Assembly (NCBI RefSeq): GCF_027359925.1
Contig: NZ_CP114767.1
Location: 310,001 to 374,000, forward strand
Reading direction: 5' to 3'
Length of the DNA stretch: 64,000 bases
Origin: Hymenobacter canadensis
GTDB taxonomy: Bacteria; Bacteroidota; Bacteroidia; Cytophagales; Hymenobacteraceae
Shown piece after piece: positions 16,078 through 24,244 of the stretch; position 1 is the first letter of the stretch; every line of letters starts with the position of its first letter. Made by a program: the position numbers and the translations under genes. The notes beneath the pieces were generated by a model. It did not search any database. It was given only the letters and a program-made list of their open reading frames with translations, and was not told the DNA's origin.

Positions 16078-16608
16078 GTGAAGCTTCTGCTGCCCTTTCT
16101 CCTTATTCTCCTTTTGACTGTTTCTCCCTTCGTGTCCGACGCCACTCCCTATTCCCTGCCCAACCTGCGCCGCCAATACCAGGAAGCTGCCACCAGCAAA
16201 GACGCCGGCGAGAAATTCCATAAGCTGATGAGCGCCTACACTCAGCGCGACGCCGTGGTGCTGGCCTACAAGGCCGCCGCCGAAGCCATCCGGGCCCGCG
16301 ACGCTTCGATGTTCAACAAGCTCACCTACGTGCAGAATGCCGCCAAGCAGTTCGACGAAGCCGTGAAGCTGGATACCGACAATGCCGAAGTGCGGTTTTT
16401 GCGCCTGAGCGTGGAAAGCAACTTGCCCTCGTTCCTGGGTTTGAGCACCCACGTCGACGAAGACCGCCAGTTTCTGGTAGAAACCCTGCTCCAGCACCCC
16501 AAATCCGGCCTCGATACCGAGTCGTTTGGGTTAGTGCGCGACTTTTTGGTGGAGCGCGGCCACGTGTCGGGTCCCGATGCCGAAAAGCTTGGCCGCATCA
16601 GCTCCTGA
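16078..16608 (+). CDS. Hypothetical exported protein downstream of crtB
   Basis: 176 residues from GTG 16078. A strongly hydrophobic signal sequence (MKLLLPFLLILLLTVSPFVSDA) is followed by a helical region with an alanine-rich segment AYKAAAEAIRARDASMFNK and FDEAVKLDTDNAEVRFLRLS, which looks like one or two TPR-type helices. I recognise no catalytic motif. It is 18 nt behind crtB and before a terminator, so it is probably the last gene of the crtI-crtB unit; a role in the envelope or pigment location is only inference. Confidence 0.75.
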   Translation: MKLLLPFLLILLLTVSPFVSDATPYSLPNLRRQYQEAATSKDAGEKFHKLMSAYTQRDAVVLAYKAAAEAIRARDASMFNKLTYVQNAAKQFDEAVKLDTDNAEVRFLRLSVESNLPSFLGLSTHVDEDRQFLVETLLQHPKSGLDTESFGLVRDFLVERGHVSGPDAEKLGRISS

Positions 16609-16628
16609 ATCGACCAATGACTCCTTGC

Positions 16629-16663
16629 AAAGCGAAGTGCCCCGGTGGTGCTTCGCTTTTTTT
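16629..16663 (+). terminator. Intrinsic terminator of the crtI-crtB unit
   Basis: AAAGCGAAG (16629-16637) pairs with CTTCGCTTT (16651-16659), followed by a T tract to 16663. Confidence 0.8.
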
Positions 16664-16686
16664 ATAACCGCTATTATCCCGTTATA

Positions 16687-17892
16687 ATGACTGAAATTCG
16701 ATTTTTAGGTTGTCTGCTGCTTTCCCTGCTGCTGGCAGTTGCGGCCTCTGCCCAAGGCCTGTGGGTGGAAGGCCGCGTGGTAGACGAGCGGCAGCAGCCC
16801 GTGCCGTACGCCAGCGTGGGCTGGGCCAACGGCTCCGGGGGCACGGCCACCAACGAAATCGGTGAGTTTCGGCTGCGGGCACCTGCGCTGCCCCTGCGGC
16901 TGGTGGTGCTCAGTATGGGCTACGGCCGCACTGAGGTAGAGGTGTCGGCGGTGGGCGCGCCCCTGACGCTGGTGCTGCAGGCCAGCGCCGTGGTCCTGCC
17001 CGAAGTGACGGTGCGCAACCCCGATAAGGTGGCGCTCGAGCTGGTGCAGCGGGCGTCGGCCAAGCTGCTGCGCCACGCCCGCAGCCTGCAGTACGGCAAA
17101 GCCTTTTACCGCCAGAAAACCCGCCAAAACGGCCAGTACCGCGAGTTTTTCGATGCGTTTTACGATGTGAAGTTTTCCAACCGCGTCATTGAGGGCTGGG
17201 ATCTGGCGGAGTCGCGGTATGCCTTCACGCCTGGCGGCTTCACGTTCACCAACTTCTCGTCTCTGATCCGGCGGGTGCCCGTGTTCAGCCGCCACCCGTT
17301 CCGCGAGAAGCTGCTGGTGCCGCTGGGCCCCGATGCCGCGAAAAATTTCCGCTTCACGTTGCGTAGCATCATCAGCGAAGCCGGCCGCGAAACCGCCGTC
17401 ATCGACTTCGAGCCGAAGTCACAGGTCTCCAAACCTGCCACAGCCGGCACGCTTTATATTGATGTGGCTACGGCCGCGCTGCGCCGGCAGGAGCAGGAAG
17501 TGTCGCTGAGTAGCATGCTCTCCTTCCGCATGGAACCCGAGTATCAGCGCACCAGCGACCATTTTCGGCTGGTGTCCGATTTCGCGCCCCTGGACGACTC
17601 GCTGACCCGGCTGGCCAGCACCCGCGCCGAAAGCTCCATTGTGTTCAGCCGTGCCCACGCCCGGCCCGATAGCACGCAGGTGGCGGCCCAGCTGGTTTTC
17701 TACCAGTACACGCCGCGCCTACCTGGCCACGCCTACCAGGAGGTGGGCCGCCACTCCCGCGACCTGCAGCAGGTAATGAAGCAGGTGTATAACCCGCAGT
17801 TCTGGCTGGAAAACGAAGTGCTGCGGGCCAGCCCGATCGAGGAAAAAGTGATTAAAGATTTCGAGGGCCGCAAAGTATTCGGGCAGCTCTGA
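16687..17892 (+). CDS. Secreted protein with carboxypeptidase-like regulatory (CNA-B type) domain
   Basis: A 401-residue protein from ATG 16687 with signal peptide MTEIRFLGCLLLSLLLAVAASAQ. Residues ~25-110 form a carboxypeptidase regulatory-like beta-sandwich (GRVVDERQQPVPYASV, TATNEIGEFRL, LSMGY). The remainder is a Bacteroidota-type unknown region with beta-strand character (FRLVSDF, VFYQYTPR). No SusC plug or barrel domain follows. It is likely periplasmic or attached to the outer membrane. Function unknown. It sits alone between a terminator and ispH. Confidence 0.75.
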   Translation: MTEIRFLGCLLLSLLLAVAASAQGLWVEGRVVDERQQPVPYASVGWANGSGGTATNEIGEFRLRAPALPLRLVVLSMGYGRTEVEVSAVGAPLTLVLQASAVVLPEVTVRNPDKVALELVQRASAKLLRHARSLQYGKAFYRQKTRQNGQYREFFDAFYDVKFSNRVIEGWDLAESRYAFTPGGFTFTNFSSLIRRVPVFSRHPFREKLLVPLGPDAAKNFRFTLRSIISEAGRETAVIDFEPKSQVSKPATAGTLYIDVATAALRRQEQEVSLSSMLSFRMEPEYQRTSDHFRLVSDFAPLDDSLTRLASTRAESSIVFSRAHARPDSTQVAAQLVFYQYTPRLPGHAYQEVGRHSRDLQQVMKQVYNPQFWLENEVLRASPIEEKVIKDFEGRKVFGQL

Positions 17893-18014
17893 AAACAAGA
17901 CGAGGGAGAAGCTGGTACCGCTACAGTCCGAGTCCGGTCGAATTTCGTAACTTTTGCAACCTCCGTTGGCGGTTCAATAACCTTCTGCCTGCTTCGGCGG
18001 TTACTTCGTCAGCT

Positions 18015-18863
18015 ATGCCGCACCACCTGAGCGTCCGTATTGACCCCAATTCCGGCTTTTGCTTCGGCGTGATCTATGCCATTCAAATGGCGGAAGACCT
18101 GCTCGATGAGCAGGGCTACCTGTATTGCCTCGGCGACATCGTGCACAACGATGAAGAAGTGCAGCGCCTGGAAAAGCGTGGTCTGCGCATTATAGACTAC
18201 GAGCAGTTTGAGGCCCTGCGCGATGAAGCCGTCCTGATTCGGGCGCACGGCGAGCCGCCGAGCACCTACCAGATGGCCCTGCACAACAACCTCACCCTCA
18301 TCGACGCCTCGTGCCCGGTAGTGCTGAAGCTGCAGAACCGCATCAAAACCTCCTACGACAAGAAAGACCAGATTTTCATCTACGGCAAGCACGGCCATGC
18401 CGAGGTGCGCGGCCTGCTGGGCCAGACCAGCGGCAACGCCGTGGTATTTGAGAGCTTGGATGAGCTGCTTAGCCATGAGTTGCCGGCCAACATCACGCTC
18501 TACAGCCAAACCACCAAAAGCACGGATTCCTTCTACCGCATCAAGGGCGAGTTGGAAGGCCGCGGCTACCAGGTGAATGCCAACGACACCATTTGCCGGC
18601 AAGTAAGCAACCGCGACAAAGACCTGCGCCGGTTTGCCGCTCAGTTCGACCAGATTGTGTTTGTGTCGGGTACCAAGAGCTCCAATGGCAAGGTGCTGTA
18701 CCACGTTTGCAAGGATACCAACGAGCACACGCACTTTATCTCCAGCACCGACGAGCTGCGGGCCGATTGGTTTCGCCCCGGCCAGTCGGTAGGCATCTGC
18801 GGGGCCACCAGCACCCCGATGTGGCTGATGGAACAGGTGCGCGACGCTTTGCTGGCGCTCTGA
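18015..18863 (+). CDS. ispH: 4-hydroxy-3-methylbut-2-enyl diphosphate reductase IspH
   Basis: A 282-residue enzyme making IPP and DMAPP in the last MEP pathway step. The three Fe-S cysteines are seen in SGFCFGV, IDASCPVV and VGICGATSTP. The active-site signature RAHGEPP is present. It supplies the isoprenoid precursors used by the carotenoid genes around it and by the polyprenyl synthase at 62.6 kb. Start ATG 18015. crtW follows 77 nt later with its own -7 element. Confidence 0.94.
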   Translation: MPHHLSVRIDPNSGFCFGVIYAIQMAEDLLDEQGYLYCLGDIVHNDEEVQRLEKRGLRIIDYEQFEALRDEAVLIRAHGEPPSTYQMALHNNLTLIDASCPVVLKLQNRIKTSYDKKDQIFIYGKHGHAEVRGLLGQTSGNAVVFESLDELLSHELPANITLYSQTTKSTDSFYRIKGELEGRGYQVNANDTICRQVSNRDKDLRRFAAQFDQIVFVSGTKSSNGKVLYHVCKDTNEHTHFISSTDELRADWFRPGQSVGICGATSTPMWLMEQVRDALLAL

Positions 18864-18927
18864 AAATCGGCCGCAAGTTCGTCGCCGGTGAATTTTTTGC
18901 CTGCTCCGGGCTGTTTGCCAGATCAGG

Positions 18928-18935
18928 TAGCTTTG
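18928..18935 (+). promoter_or_regulatory. Candidate -7 element of crtW
   Basis: TAGCTTTG matches TAnnTTTG and ends 5 nt before ATG 18941, which would give an almost leaderless message. No TTG is seen at 19-21 nt upstream. Confidence 0.35.
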
Positions 18936-18940
18936 CACTT

Positions 18941-19699
18941 ATGCCCGCTAGTATCTCTCCCCAACTCCTTGCTACAGCCATTTCTGCCGCGCCGCGCCGC
19001 GTGAAACCCGCTCCGCTGGGCAACAAAGGCGTGTGGATGGCGCTGGGTATTCTGCTGTGCTGGGCGGGGCTGCTGACGTTTCTCTTGGCCTTCTACCGTC
19101 CCAACTGGGCGGCTCCGTGGCCGTATCTGTTGGCGCTGCTGCAGATGCATTTGTACACCGGCCTGTTTATCACGGCGCACGATGCCATGCACGGCGTGGT
19201 CAGCCCCAATAAGCGCCTTAACAATGCGCTGGGTACCCTGGCCGCCGGCCTGTTTGCCTACAACTGGTTCCCGAAGATGCTGCCCAAGCATCATGACCAC
19301 CACCGCCACGTAGCCACCCCCGATGACCCGGACTACCACGATGGAAAGCATCCGGGCTTCCTGGCGTGGTTTGCGCGTTTTGCCTGGAACTACGTGACGG
19401 TGTGGCAGGTGCTGCTGATGGCTGCCACCTATAATGTGCTCAAGCTGTTTTTTCCGCAGGCCAACGTTATTGCGTTCTGGATGGTGCCGGCGGTGCTGGC
19501 CACACTGCAGCTGTTTTTCTTCGGTACCTACTTGCCGCACCGGGGCGAGCATGCCCCCGACAATGCGCACAAGTCGCGCAGCCAGTTTCGCCACCATGTG
19601 TGGGCGTTTGTGAGCTGCTATTTCTTCGGGTATCACTACGAGCACCACGACCAGCCGTATCTGCCGTGGTGGCGGCTCTGGCGCACCAAGCACGCTTAG
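18941..19699 (+). CDS. crtW: Beta-carotene ketolase CrtW-type (fatty acid desaturase superfamily)
   Basis: A 252-residue membrane protein with three di-iron His motifs: HDAMHG, HHDHHRH and HYEHH. The context AHDAMHGVVSPN, KHHDHHRHVATPDDPDYH and YLPWWRLW matches CrtW ketolases more closely than lipid desaturases. It would add 4-keto groups to beta-ionone rings and, with CrtZ, give astaxanthin-type pigments. ATG 18941 lies just behind a TAnnTTTG element; upstream open frame is inside ispH. A desaturase acting on other lipids is the main alternative. Confidence 0.82.
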   Translation: MPASISPQLLATAISAAPRRVKPAPLGNKGVWMALGILLCWAGLLTFLLAFYRPNWAAPWPYLLALLQMHLYTGLFITAHDAMHGVVSPNKRLNNALGTLAAGLFAYNWFPKMLPKHHDHHRHVATPDDPDYHDGKHPGFLAWFARFAWNYVTVWQVLLMAATYNVLKLFFPQANVIAFWMVPAVLATLQLFFFGTYLPHRGEHAPDNAHKSRSQFRHHVWAFVSCYFFGYHYEHHDQPYLPWWRLWRTKHA

Positions 19700-20013
19700 C
19701 AGCCGGATGGTCGGGCAGTTGCGGCCCGCCTCCAGCAACGTTCCTGACCTTCTTTCGTTCTTAATGAAATGTTAACAGTACCGGCTGATTAACAGTGCGA
19801 AAGCGTGCCGGGAGCGGTTTGCGAGGTTAGTTGCCGCAGGATGTCGGGTGCTGAAGGTGCTACATGACGCCTCTCGGGCATTGGGCTCGGTCAATGATGG
19901 GGGGGCAAAGGGGGAGTGTAAATATTTTATGTGTTATATATTGATAAATTACTTATAACTGCCTGGTATTTAATGCCTGGTGGAGGTGCTTGTTTCATAC
20001 GTCTTAAGCATAT
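19700..20013. other. Intergenic region upstream of the TPR histidine kinase
   Basis: No gene is seen. The last ~100 nt (19915-20013) are strikingly AT-rich (ATATTTTATGTGTTATATATTG) compared with the flanks and contain a G-rich run (GGGGGGGCAAAGGGGG) just before. This probably holds the kinase promoter, but no clean TTG-N19-TAnnTTTG pair is seen. Confidence 0.5.
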
Positions 20014-22107
20014 ATGCCAATCCGCCCCTCACGTACGCTGCTTACCGTTCAGTGGCGGATGCTGTGGGGGATTGTGTGGCTGCTGATGGCCGTGGAAACG
20101 GCTGCCCAACCAACTACTCTGCCGCGGCAGCGCATAACTGCGGCCGCACAACACCTTCGCAATAGCGCGCAACTGCTGCCGCTGAATCCGGCGGCGGCGC
20201 TGCTGCAAGGCGAGCAGGCGCTGCACCTCGCCGCCGTGAGCGGACCACCTGCTGAAGTAGCAGCGGCCTACCTGGCTATTGGAGCCGCCTACCAGGCCCA
20301 GCGGCAGTATGAGCCGGCTTTGCGCCATTTTACGCGCGCGCTGCGCCTCTACCAGCAGTTGCATAATGAGCCTGGCCGGGCGCGGGCGCTGGGTATGCTG
20401 GGGCAGACGCAGTACCTGGAGGGCGATACCGGCCAGGCCTACGATACGTACAAGCAGGCCCTGGCTCTTACCCTGTCGGTAGGGAACCCGCGCAGCAAGG
20501 CAGAGGTGTACAGCAATCTGGGGGAACTGCTGGGAGCCGGCGGCCAGTGGCGGCGCGCCCTGCGCAGCTACGAGCAAGCCTACGCCGAGTGGCAACAGGC
20601 GGGCAGCCTGCCAGGCCAGGCCCAGGCCCTGAATTCCATTGGGCTGGCCCACCATCAGCTGCGCCAATACAGCCGGTCACTATATTACCTGCGGCTGTCG
20701 CTGCAGCAGGCCCGGCAGCTGGGCGACAGCACCAGTACCGGCGAGGCCTTGGCCAGCACCGGACGCGTGTATCAGGATGTAGGCAATTATGAGGTGGCCA
20801 TGGGGTTCTATACTCAGGCCATCAGCCAGCTGCCTGCGTACACGCCCCCGGCGCGCCGGGCAGCAGCGCTGCAGGCCCTGGCCTTGGTGCAGGATTCGAT
20901 GGCTAACCGGGCCGCGGCCATTCGGGCACTGCGGCAGGCGCTGCCGCTGGCCCGGCGCGCTGGCTCCCAGATTCAGGTCAGCACGCTGTATCAGAAGCTG
21001 GCCGACCTGTATCAGCGCGAAAGCAACTACCCGCAGGCGCTGGCGGCCCAGCGCCGCTACTCCGATTTGCAGGACAGCGTGTTTGCCGAGCGCCGCTCGG
21101 CCCAGATAGCGGAATTGCAGACGCGCTACGAAAGCGAGAAAAAGGGGCGGGAAATTCAGCTGCTGCTTAAGAACCGGCAAATTCAGGACGCCAACCTGCG
21201 CCGGCAGAAGCTACTGCGCAATGCTATGGCGGTGGGGGCGCTGCTGCTGCTGCTGGCCGTGGCGGCCCTGTACCGGGGCCGCCGGGAGCAGGCCCGCATC
21301 AACCGGCTGCTACAGCGGAAAAACCGGGCCATCAACCGGCAGAAGCAGGAGTTGAGCCACCTCAACCACACCAAGGATACGCTGTTTTCCATCATTTCGC
21401 ACGATTTGCGCAGCCCGCTCAGCTCGCTGTATTCCATGCTCACGCTGCAGACTCTCGGCAACCTGCCGCCCGAGCGGATGGCCGCCCACACCCAGCGGCT
21501 CAGCCGTACGCTCGATGTGACGCTGCGCCTGCTGGATAACCTGCTGAACTGGTCGGCGGCGCAGATCCAGGGCGATAAGGTGCGGCCCGAGAGCATTGCG
21601 CTCCAGACCGCTGCTGAAGAGGCGCTGGCGCTTCTGATAGGGGATGCCGAGCGGAAAAGCATTCAGCTCCTCACGCAGCTGCCCGCGCCCTGCCTGGTGA
21701 GTGCCGACCTGAACATGCTGCGCCTAGTGCTGCGCAATCTGGTGGGCAATGCCATCAAGTTTACGCCGGCCGAAGGCACAGTTACACTTGCCGCCCGGCT
21801 GCAGGAAACAGGTATGTGGGAGATATCCGTAACGGATACTGGCGTAGGTATCGCCGTGGCCGATCAAGCCCGTATTTTTGGTGAAAATGGCCTGCATTCC
21901 ACGCTGGGCACTGCCCGGGAGAAAGGAACCGGGTTGGGGCTGCGCCTTTGTAAGGAATTTGTGGAGCGTAACGGAGGCCGCATCAGCTTCGCGTCGGTGC
22001 CGGGGCAGGGCAGCACCTTCCGGTTTACGCTGCCGGCGGCCATGCCCGAGGTGCTGCCGTTGCTGCCCGTGGTGCTGGCACCCGCTATTGTTGCTGCCGC
22101 CGGATAA
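20014..22107 (+). CDS. TPR-containing membrane sensor histidine kinase
   Basis: A 697-residue kinase. Signal peptide to ~32, about six TPR repeats (roughly 40-370) in the periplasm, a coiled coil, one membrane segment (NAMAVGALLLLLAVAALYRG, ~405-425), then a second coiled coil. The HisKA box is FSIISHDLRSPLSS with H463. HATPase motifs follow: NLVGNAIKFTP (N box), VTDTGVGI (G1) and GTGLGLRLCKEFV (G2). The 3' end overlaps the convergent LytTR regulator gene by 23 nt. It could signal to that regulator, though LytTR partners usually belong to the LytS/YehU kinase group instead. Confidence 0.92.
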   Translation: MPIRPSRTLLTVQWRMLWGIVWLLMAVETAAQPTTLPRQRITAAAQHLRNSAQLLPLNPAAALLQGEQALHLAAVSGPPAEVAAAYLAIGAAYQAQRQYEPALRHFTRALRLYQQLHNEPGRARALGMLGQTQYLEGDTGQAYDTYKQALALTLSVGNPRSKAEVYSNLGELLGAGGQWRRALRSYEQAYAEWQQAGSLPGQAQALNSIGLAHHQLRQYSRSLYYLRLSLQQARQLGDSTSTGEALASTGRVYQDVGNYEVAMGFYTQAISQLPAYTPPARRAAALQALALVQDSMANRAAAIRALRQALPLARRAGSQIQVSTLYQKLADLYQRESNYPQALAAQRRYSDLQDSVFAERRSAQIAELQTRYESEKKGREIQLLLKNRQIQDANLRRQKLLRNAMAVGALLLLLAVAALYRGRREQARINRLLQRKNRAINRQKQELSHLNHTKDTLFSIISHDLRSPLSSLYSMLTLQTLGNLPPERMAAHTQRLSRTLDVTLRLLDNLLNWSAAQIQGDKVRPESIALQTAAEEALALLIGDAERKSIQLLTQLPAPCLVSADLNMLRLVLRNLVGNAIKFTPAEGTVTLAARLQETGMWEISVTDTGVGIAVADQARIFGENGLHSTLGTAREKGTGLGLRLCKEFVERNGGRISFASVPGQGSTFRFTLPAAMPEVLPLLPVVLAPAIVAAAG

Positions 22108-22825
22108 GGGTGCGGTTCACAATGCGTTCTGTCACCCGCTCGCGGTAGGTCTGGCCCAGCGGCAGCGCGTGGCCGCCCACCCGCACCTCCAGGTTGCTCA
22201 CCGACTCAATCTGGGCAGAGTTGACCAAGTAGGAGCGGTGGGTGCGGATAAACATGCCGGTCGGCAGCTGCTCTTCCAGGTTTTTCAAGTTTACCAGCGT
22301 CAGGTGCGTGCGGCCGTCGGCGGTGTTTATTTTGGTGAAATCCTTGAGCGCCTCGATGTACAGCACGTCGCGGTAGTGCAGGCGCACAAACTGGGCATCG
22401 GTGCGGATAAAAAAGGAGCCCCACCCCGACTGCGGATCCTGCTTAAGGTCGTTTTCGGGCAAGCTGGCCCGCAGAATACCGGCCACCTTGTTCACGGCTT
22501 TCAGAAAACGGTCCAGGGAAATGGGCTTCAGCAGAAAGTCAATTACGTCGAGGTTGAAGCCCTCCATGGCATACTGCGGGTGAGCCGTCATGAGCACCAC
22601 CAGCGGCGGGTGGTGCAGCGAGCGAACCAAGTCCAGGCCACTCAGGTGGGGCATGGTAACGTCGGAAAACAGCACCTGCACATCGTTGGTGAGCAGGTAG
22701 CGGTGGGCTTCCAGAGGGTCAGTAAACGTCGCTTTCACGTCCAGAATGTCCGTCATGGACACGTAGGCCTGCAGCAGGTCCAGTACCAGCGGATCATCGT
22801 CGAGAAGCAGGCAGGTAATCTTCAT
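22085..22825 (-). CDS. LytTR-family response regulator
   Basis: A 246-residue regulator. The receiver domain (1-~120) has the acidic pocket LLLDDD, phosphoacceptor D55 in FSDVTMP, the conserved Thr in LMTAHP and Lys in LLKPI. The LytTR DNA-binding domain (~145-240) has FIRTDAQFVRLHYRDVLYIEALKD and FIRTHRSYLVN. ATG 22825 starts the receiver domain directly. It converges on the kinase gene with a 23-nt overlap of coding ends, so the two genes are physically linked but not co-transcribed. Confidence 0.93.
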   Translation of the reverse strand: MKITCLLLDDDPLVLDLLQAYVSMTDILDVKATFTDPLEAHRYLLTNDVQVLFSDVTMPHLSGLDLVRSLHHPPLVVLMTAHPQYAMEGFNLDVIDFLLKPISLDRFLKAVNKVAGILRASLPENDLKQDPQSGWGSFFIRTDAQFVRLHYRDVLYIEALKDFTKINTADGRTHLTLVNLKNLEEQLPTGMFIRTHRSYLVNSAQIESVSNLEVRVGGHALPLGQTYRERVTERIVNRTLIRRQQQ

Positions 22826-23111
22826 GGAGGAGCAAAAAGTGGCAGGTGACCGGGTCAATATAAAGAGTTTCGGAAAGAATCAATGCTTTTTTTATCGGAA
22901 GAAATCAATCTTAACGGCAAATATTACCATATACGTCTACTTTTTGGACCTGTTGCTCTACTTTAGAGACTTATAATCAAGCGCTTCACCTAACTTATAG
23001 AGTAGTCTGAATTTCAAATATTCTGCTGACCGGGTGTTATAGCAGCTTTCAGTATCTGCCGCCTGCCGTTTTCTGCGCTCCGTTTCTGCCTGCACACCTT
23101 TCCGTATTGCT
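22826..23111. other. Divergent promoter region, AT-rich
   Basis: 286 nt between the LytTR gene (-) and the gene at 23112 (+). It is AT-rich around 22855-23000 and includes TACTTTTTG (22938-22946), a near match to the -7 consensus on the + strand with one extra base. No gene or strong hairpin is seen. Confidence 0.4.
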
Positions 23112-23681
23112 ATGAATCCGGCTTACCTTCCCGTTGCCGCGCTACCCCCGGTTGTGCTGGGTGTCGCGCTTACGATTGGCTTGCACGAAGGCCTGCGTCG
23201 GTCGTTGCACACGGCGTTTGGCCTGAAAACCCGGGCCATCAACCTGCGCATCGACCCGAGTATGGACCTGATTTTTCTGTGCGAAGTTACACTGCCCGGC
23301 ACATTAGCCTGCCTGTCGTCGCTTACGCGCCCCGGCATTACGGCCGTGACGCTGCGGCAGGCGCACCTGGAATGGCAGCCCGACCCGGAGCATCCTATCG
23401 GGCGCGGCACCTCCACGCTGGCCGCTCTGGAAAGCGGCAGTTGCTTCCTTACGGCCAACACGCGCAAGATTGCCATTGCCTCTTTCTCGGCTGCCGATGT
23501 GCACCCGACCCGCGTGAACATGGAGCTGCAGGGGCGGCCGAATCTGCTGGAATACCTGCGTTCCGACTGGTTCACGCTGGAAATATCCGGCACCAACCGG
23601 CGGCGGCTCACGCGGCCATTGGGTTTTAGCGCGGTGCTAGAATTCGACTTGCAGATGAGCCCAGAGCCAGTGGGGGAATAG
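23112..23681 (+). CDS. Hypothetical protein, possible single N-terminal membrane segment
   Basis: 189 residues from ATG 23112. Residues ~5-25 (AALPPVVLGVALTIGLHEG) are hydrophobic enough for an anchor. The rest reads as beta-strand rich (INLRIDPSMDLIFLCEV, HPTRVNMELQGRP, FSAVLEFDLQMSP) and recalls LEA or lipid-binding sandwich folds, but this is only impression. No known motif was recognised. It is followed by a strong shared terminator, so it is a monocistronic unit of unknown function. Confidence 0.65.
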   Translation: MNPAYLPVAALPPVVLGVALTIGLHEGLRRSLHTAFGLKTRAINLRIDPSMDLIFLCEVTLPGTLACLSSLTRPGITAVTLRQAHLEWQPDPEHPIGRGTSTLAALESGSCFLTANTRKIAIASFSAADVHPTRVNMELQGRPNLLEYLRSDWFTLEISGTNRRRLTRPLGFSAVLEFDLQMSPEPVGE

Positions 23682-23704
23682 CTGCCAGAGCGGCCAATCG
23701 TCAA

Positions 23705-23742
23705 CAAAAAGCCTCTTCCTCAGTCAGGGAAGAGGCTTTTTG
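23705..23742. terminator. Bidirectional terminator between convergent genes
   Basis: CAAAAAGCCTCTTCC (23705-23719) pairs perfectly with GGAAGAGGCTTTTTG (23728-23742). It serves the + gene ending at 23681 and the - gene ending at 23747. Confidence 0.88.
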
Positions 23743-23746
23743 CTGC

Positions 23747-24130
23747 TTACTCGCCGCCGGTATGCACAGCGTTGGTTTTCTTGCAGCAGTCGGGCAGCCG
23801 GTCGTATGCGCGGGCCTCAGCCGGCTGGCTATCGGCGTCGTAGCCGGTTTTCTGGACGGCGGCGCGGAGCGCGTCCGGCGTGGTTTTGTCGGGGCGGTAG
23901 CTGATGGTGAGTACCTGGCTGGGTACGTCGAGGACGGCGGCCTGCACGCCTTTTTCGTAGGCCATGGCCTTTTCGAGGCGGGTTTTGCACATGTCGCACA
24001 CGGCGGAGGTTTTCAGCTGCACCTGCTCGGTGGCCGGGCCTTTAGCTTTGGCCGGCGCGGCCGTCTGGGCCTGGGTGCTGAAGGAAACGAGGCTGGCAGC
24101 CGAAAGCAGAAGGAATTTCAGAGAGTTCAT
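23747..24130 (-). CDS. Exported heavy-metal-associated (HMA) domain protein
   Basis: A 127-residue protein with signal peptide MNSLKFLLLSAASLVSFSTQAQ. A ferredoxin-like HMA domain (~35-105) has the metal-binding CxxC in AVCDMCKTRLEKAM and ends QKTGYDAD; extra cysteines occur in LPDCCKK near the C-terminus. It probably binds copper or another soft metal in the periplasm. It is the last gene of the - strand set HYC_CC_PP-type gene, TonB receptor, HMA gene (gaps 96 and 114 nt), which suggests metal capture or handling with the receptor. Confidence 0.85.
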   Translation of the reverse strand: MNSLKFLLLSAASLVSFSTQAQTAAPAKAKGPATEQVQLKTSAVCDMCKTRLEKAMAYEKGVQAAVLDVPSQVLTISYRPDKTTPDALRAAVQKTGYDADSQPAEARAYDRLPDCCKKTNAVHTGGE

Positions 24131-24244
24131 AAAGAGTAAGGTTAGGCTGCCAGGCAGCGAGGAAAAAAGCGCAAAAACAGTGCAGCCGCAGGCTTCCTAA
24201 CAAATACGCCGCCAGAAGCGTGCCGCGGGACCAGAATGGCGGGG

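Noticed and set aside
18593..18940. Extension of crtW upstream into ispH
   Set aside because: The frame is open, but these codons overlap ispH and do not look like protein; ATG 18941 follows a -7 element.
21878..22849. A 323-codon + frame opposite the LytTR gene
   Set aside because: It is antisense to a well-supported response regulator and rich in His/Gln/Arg.
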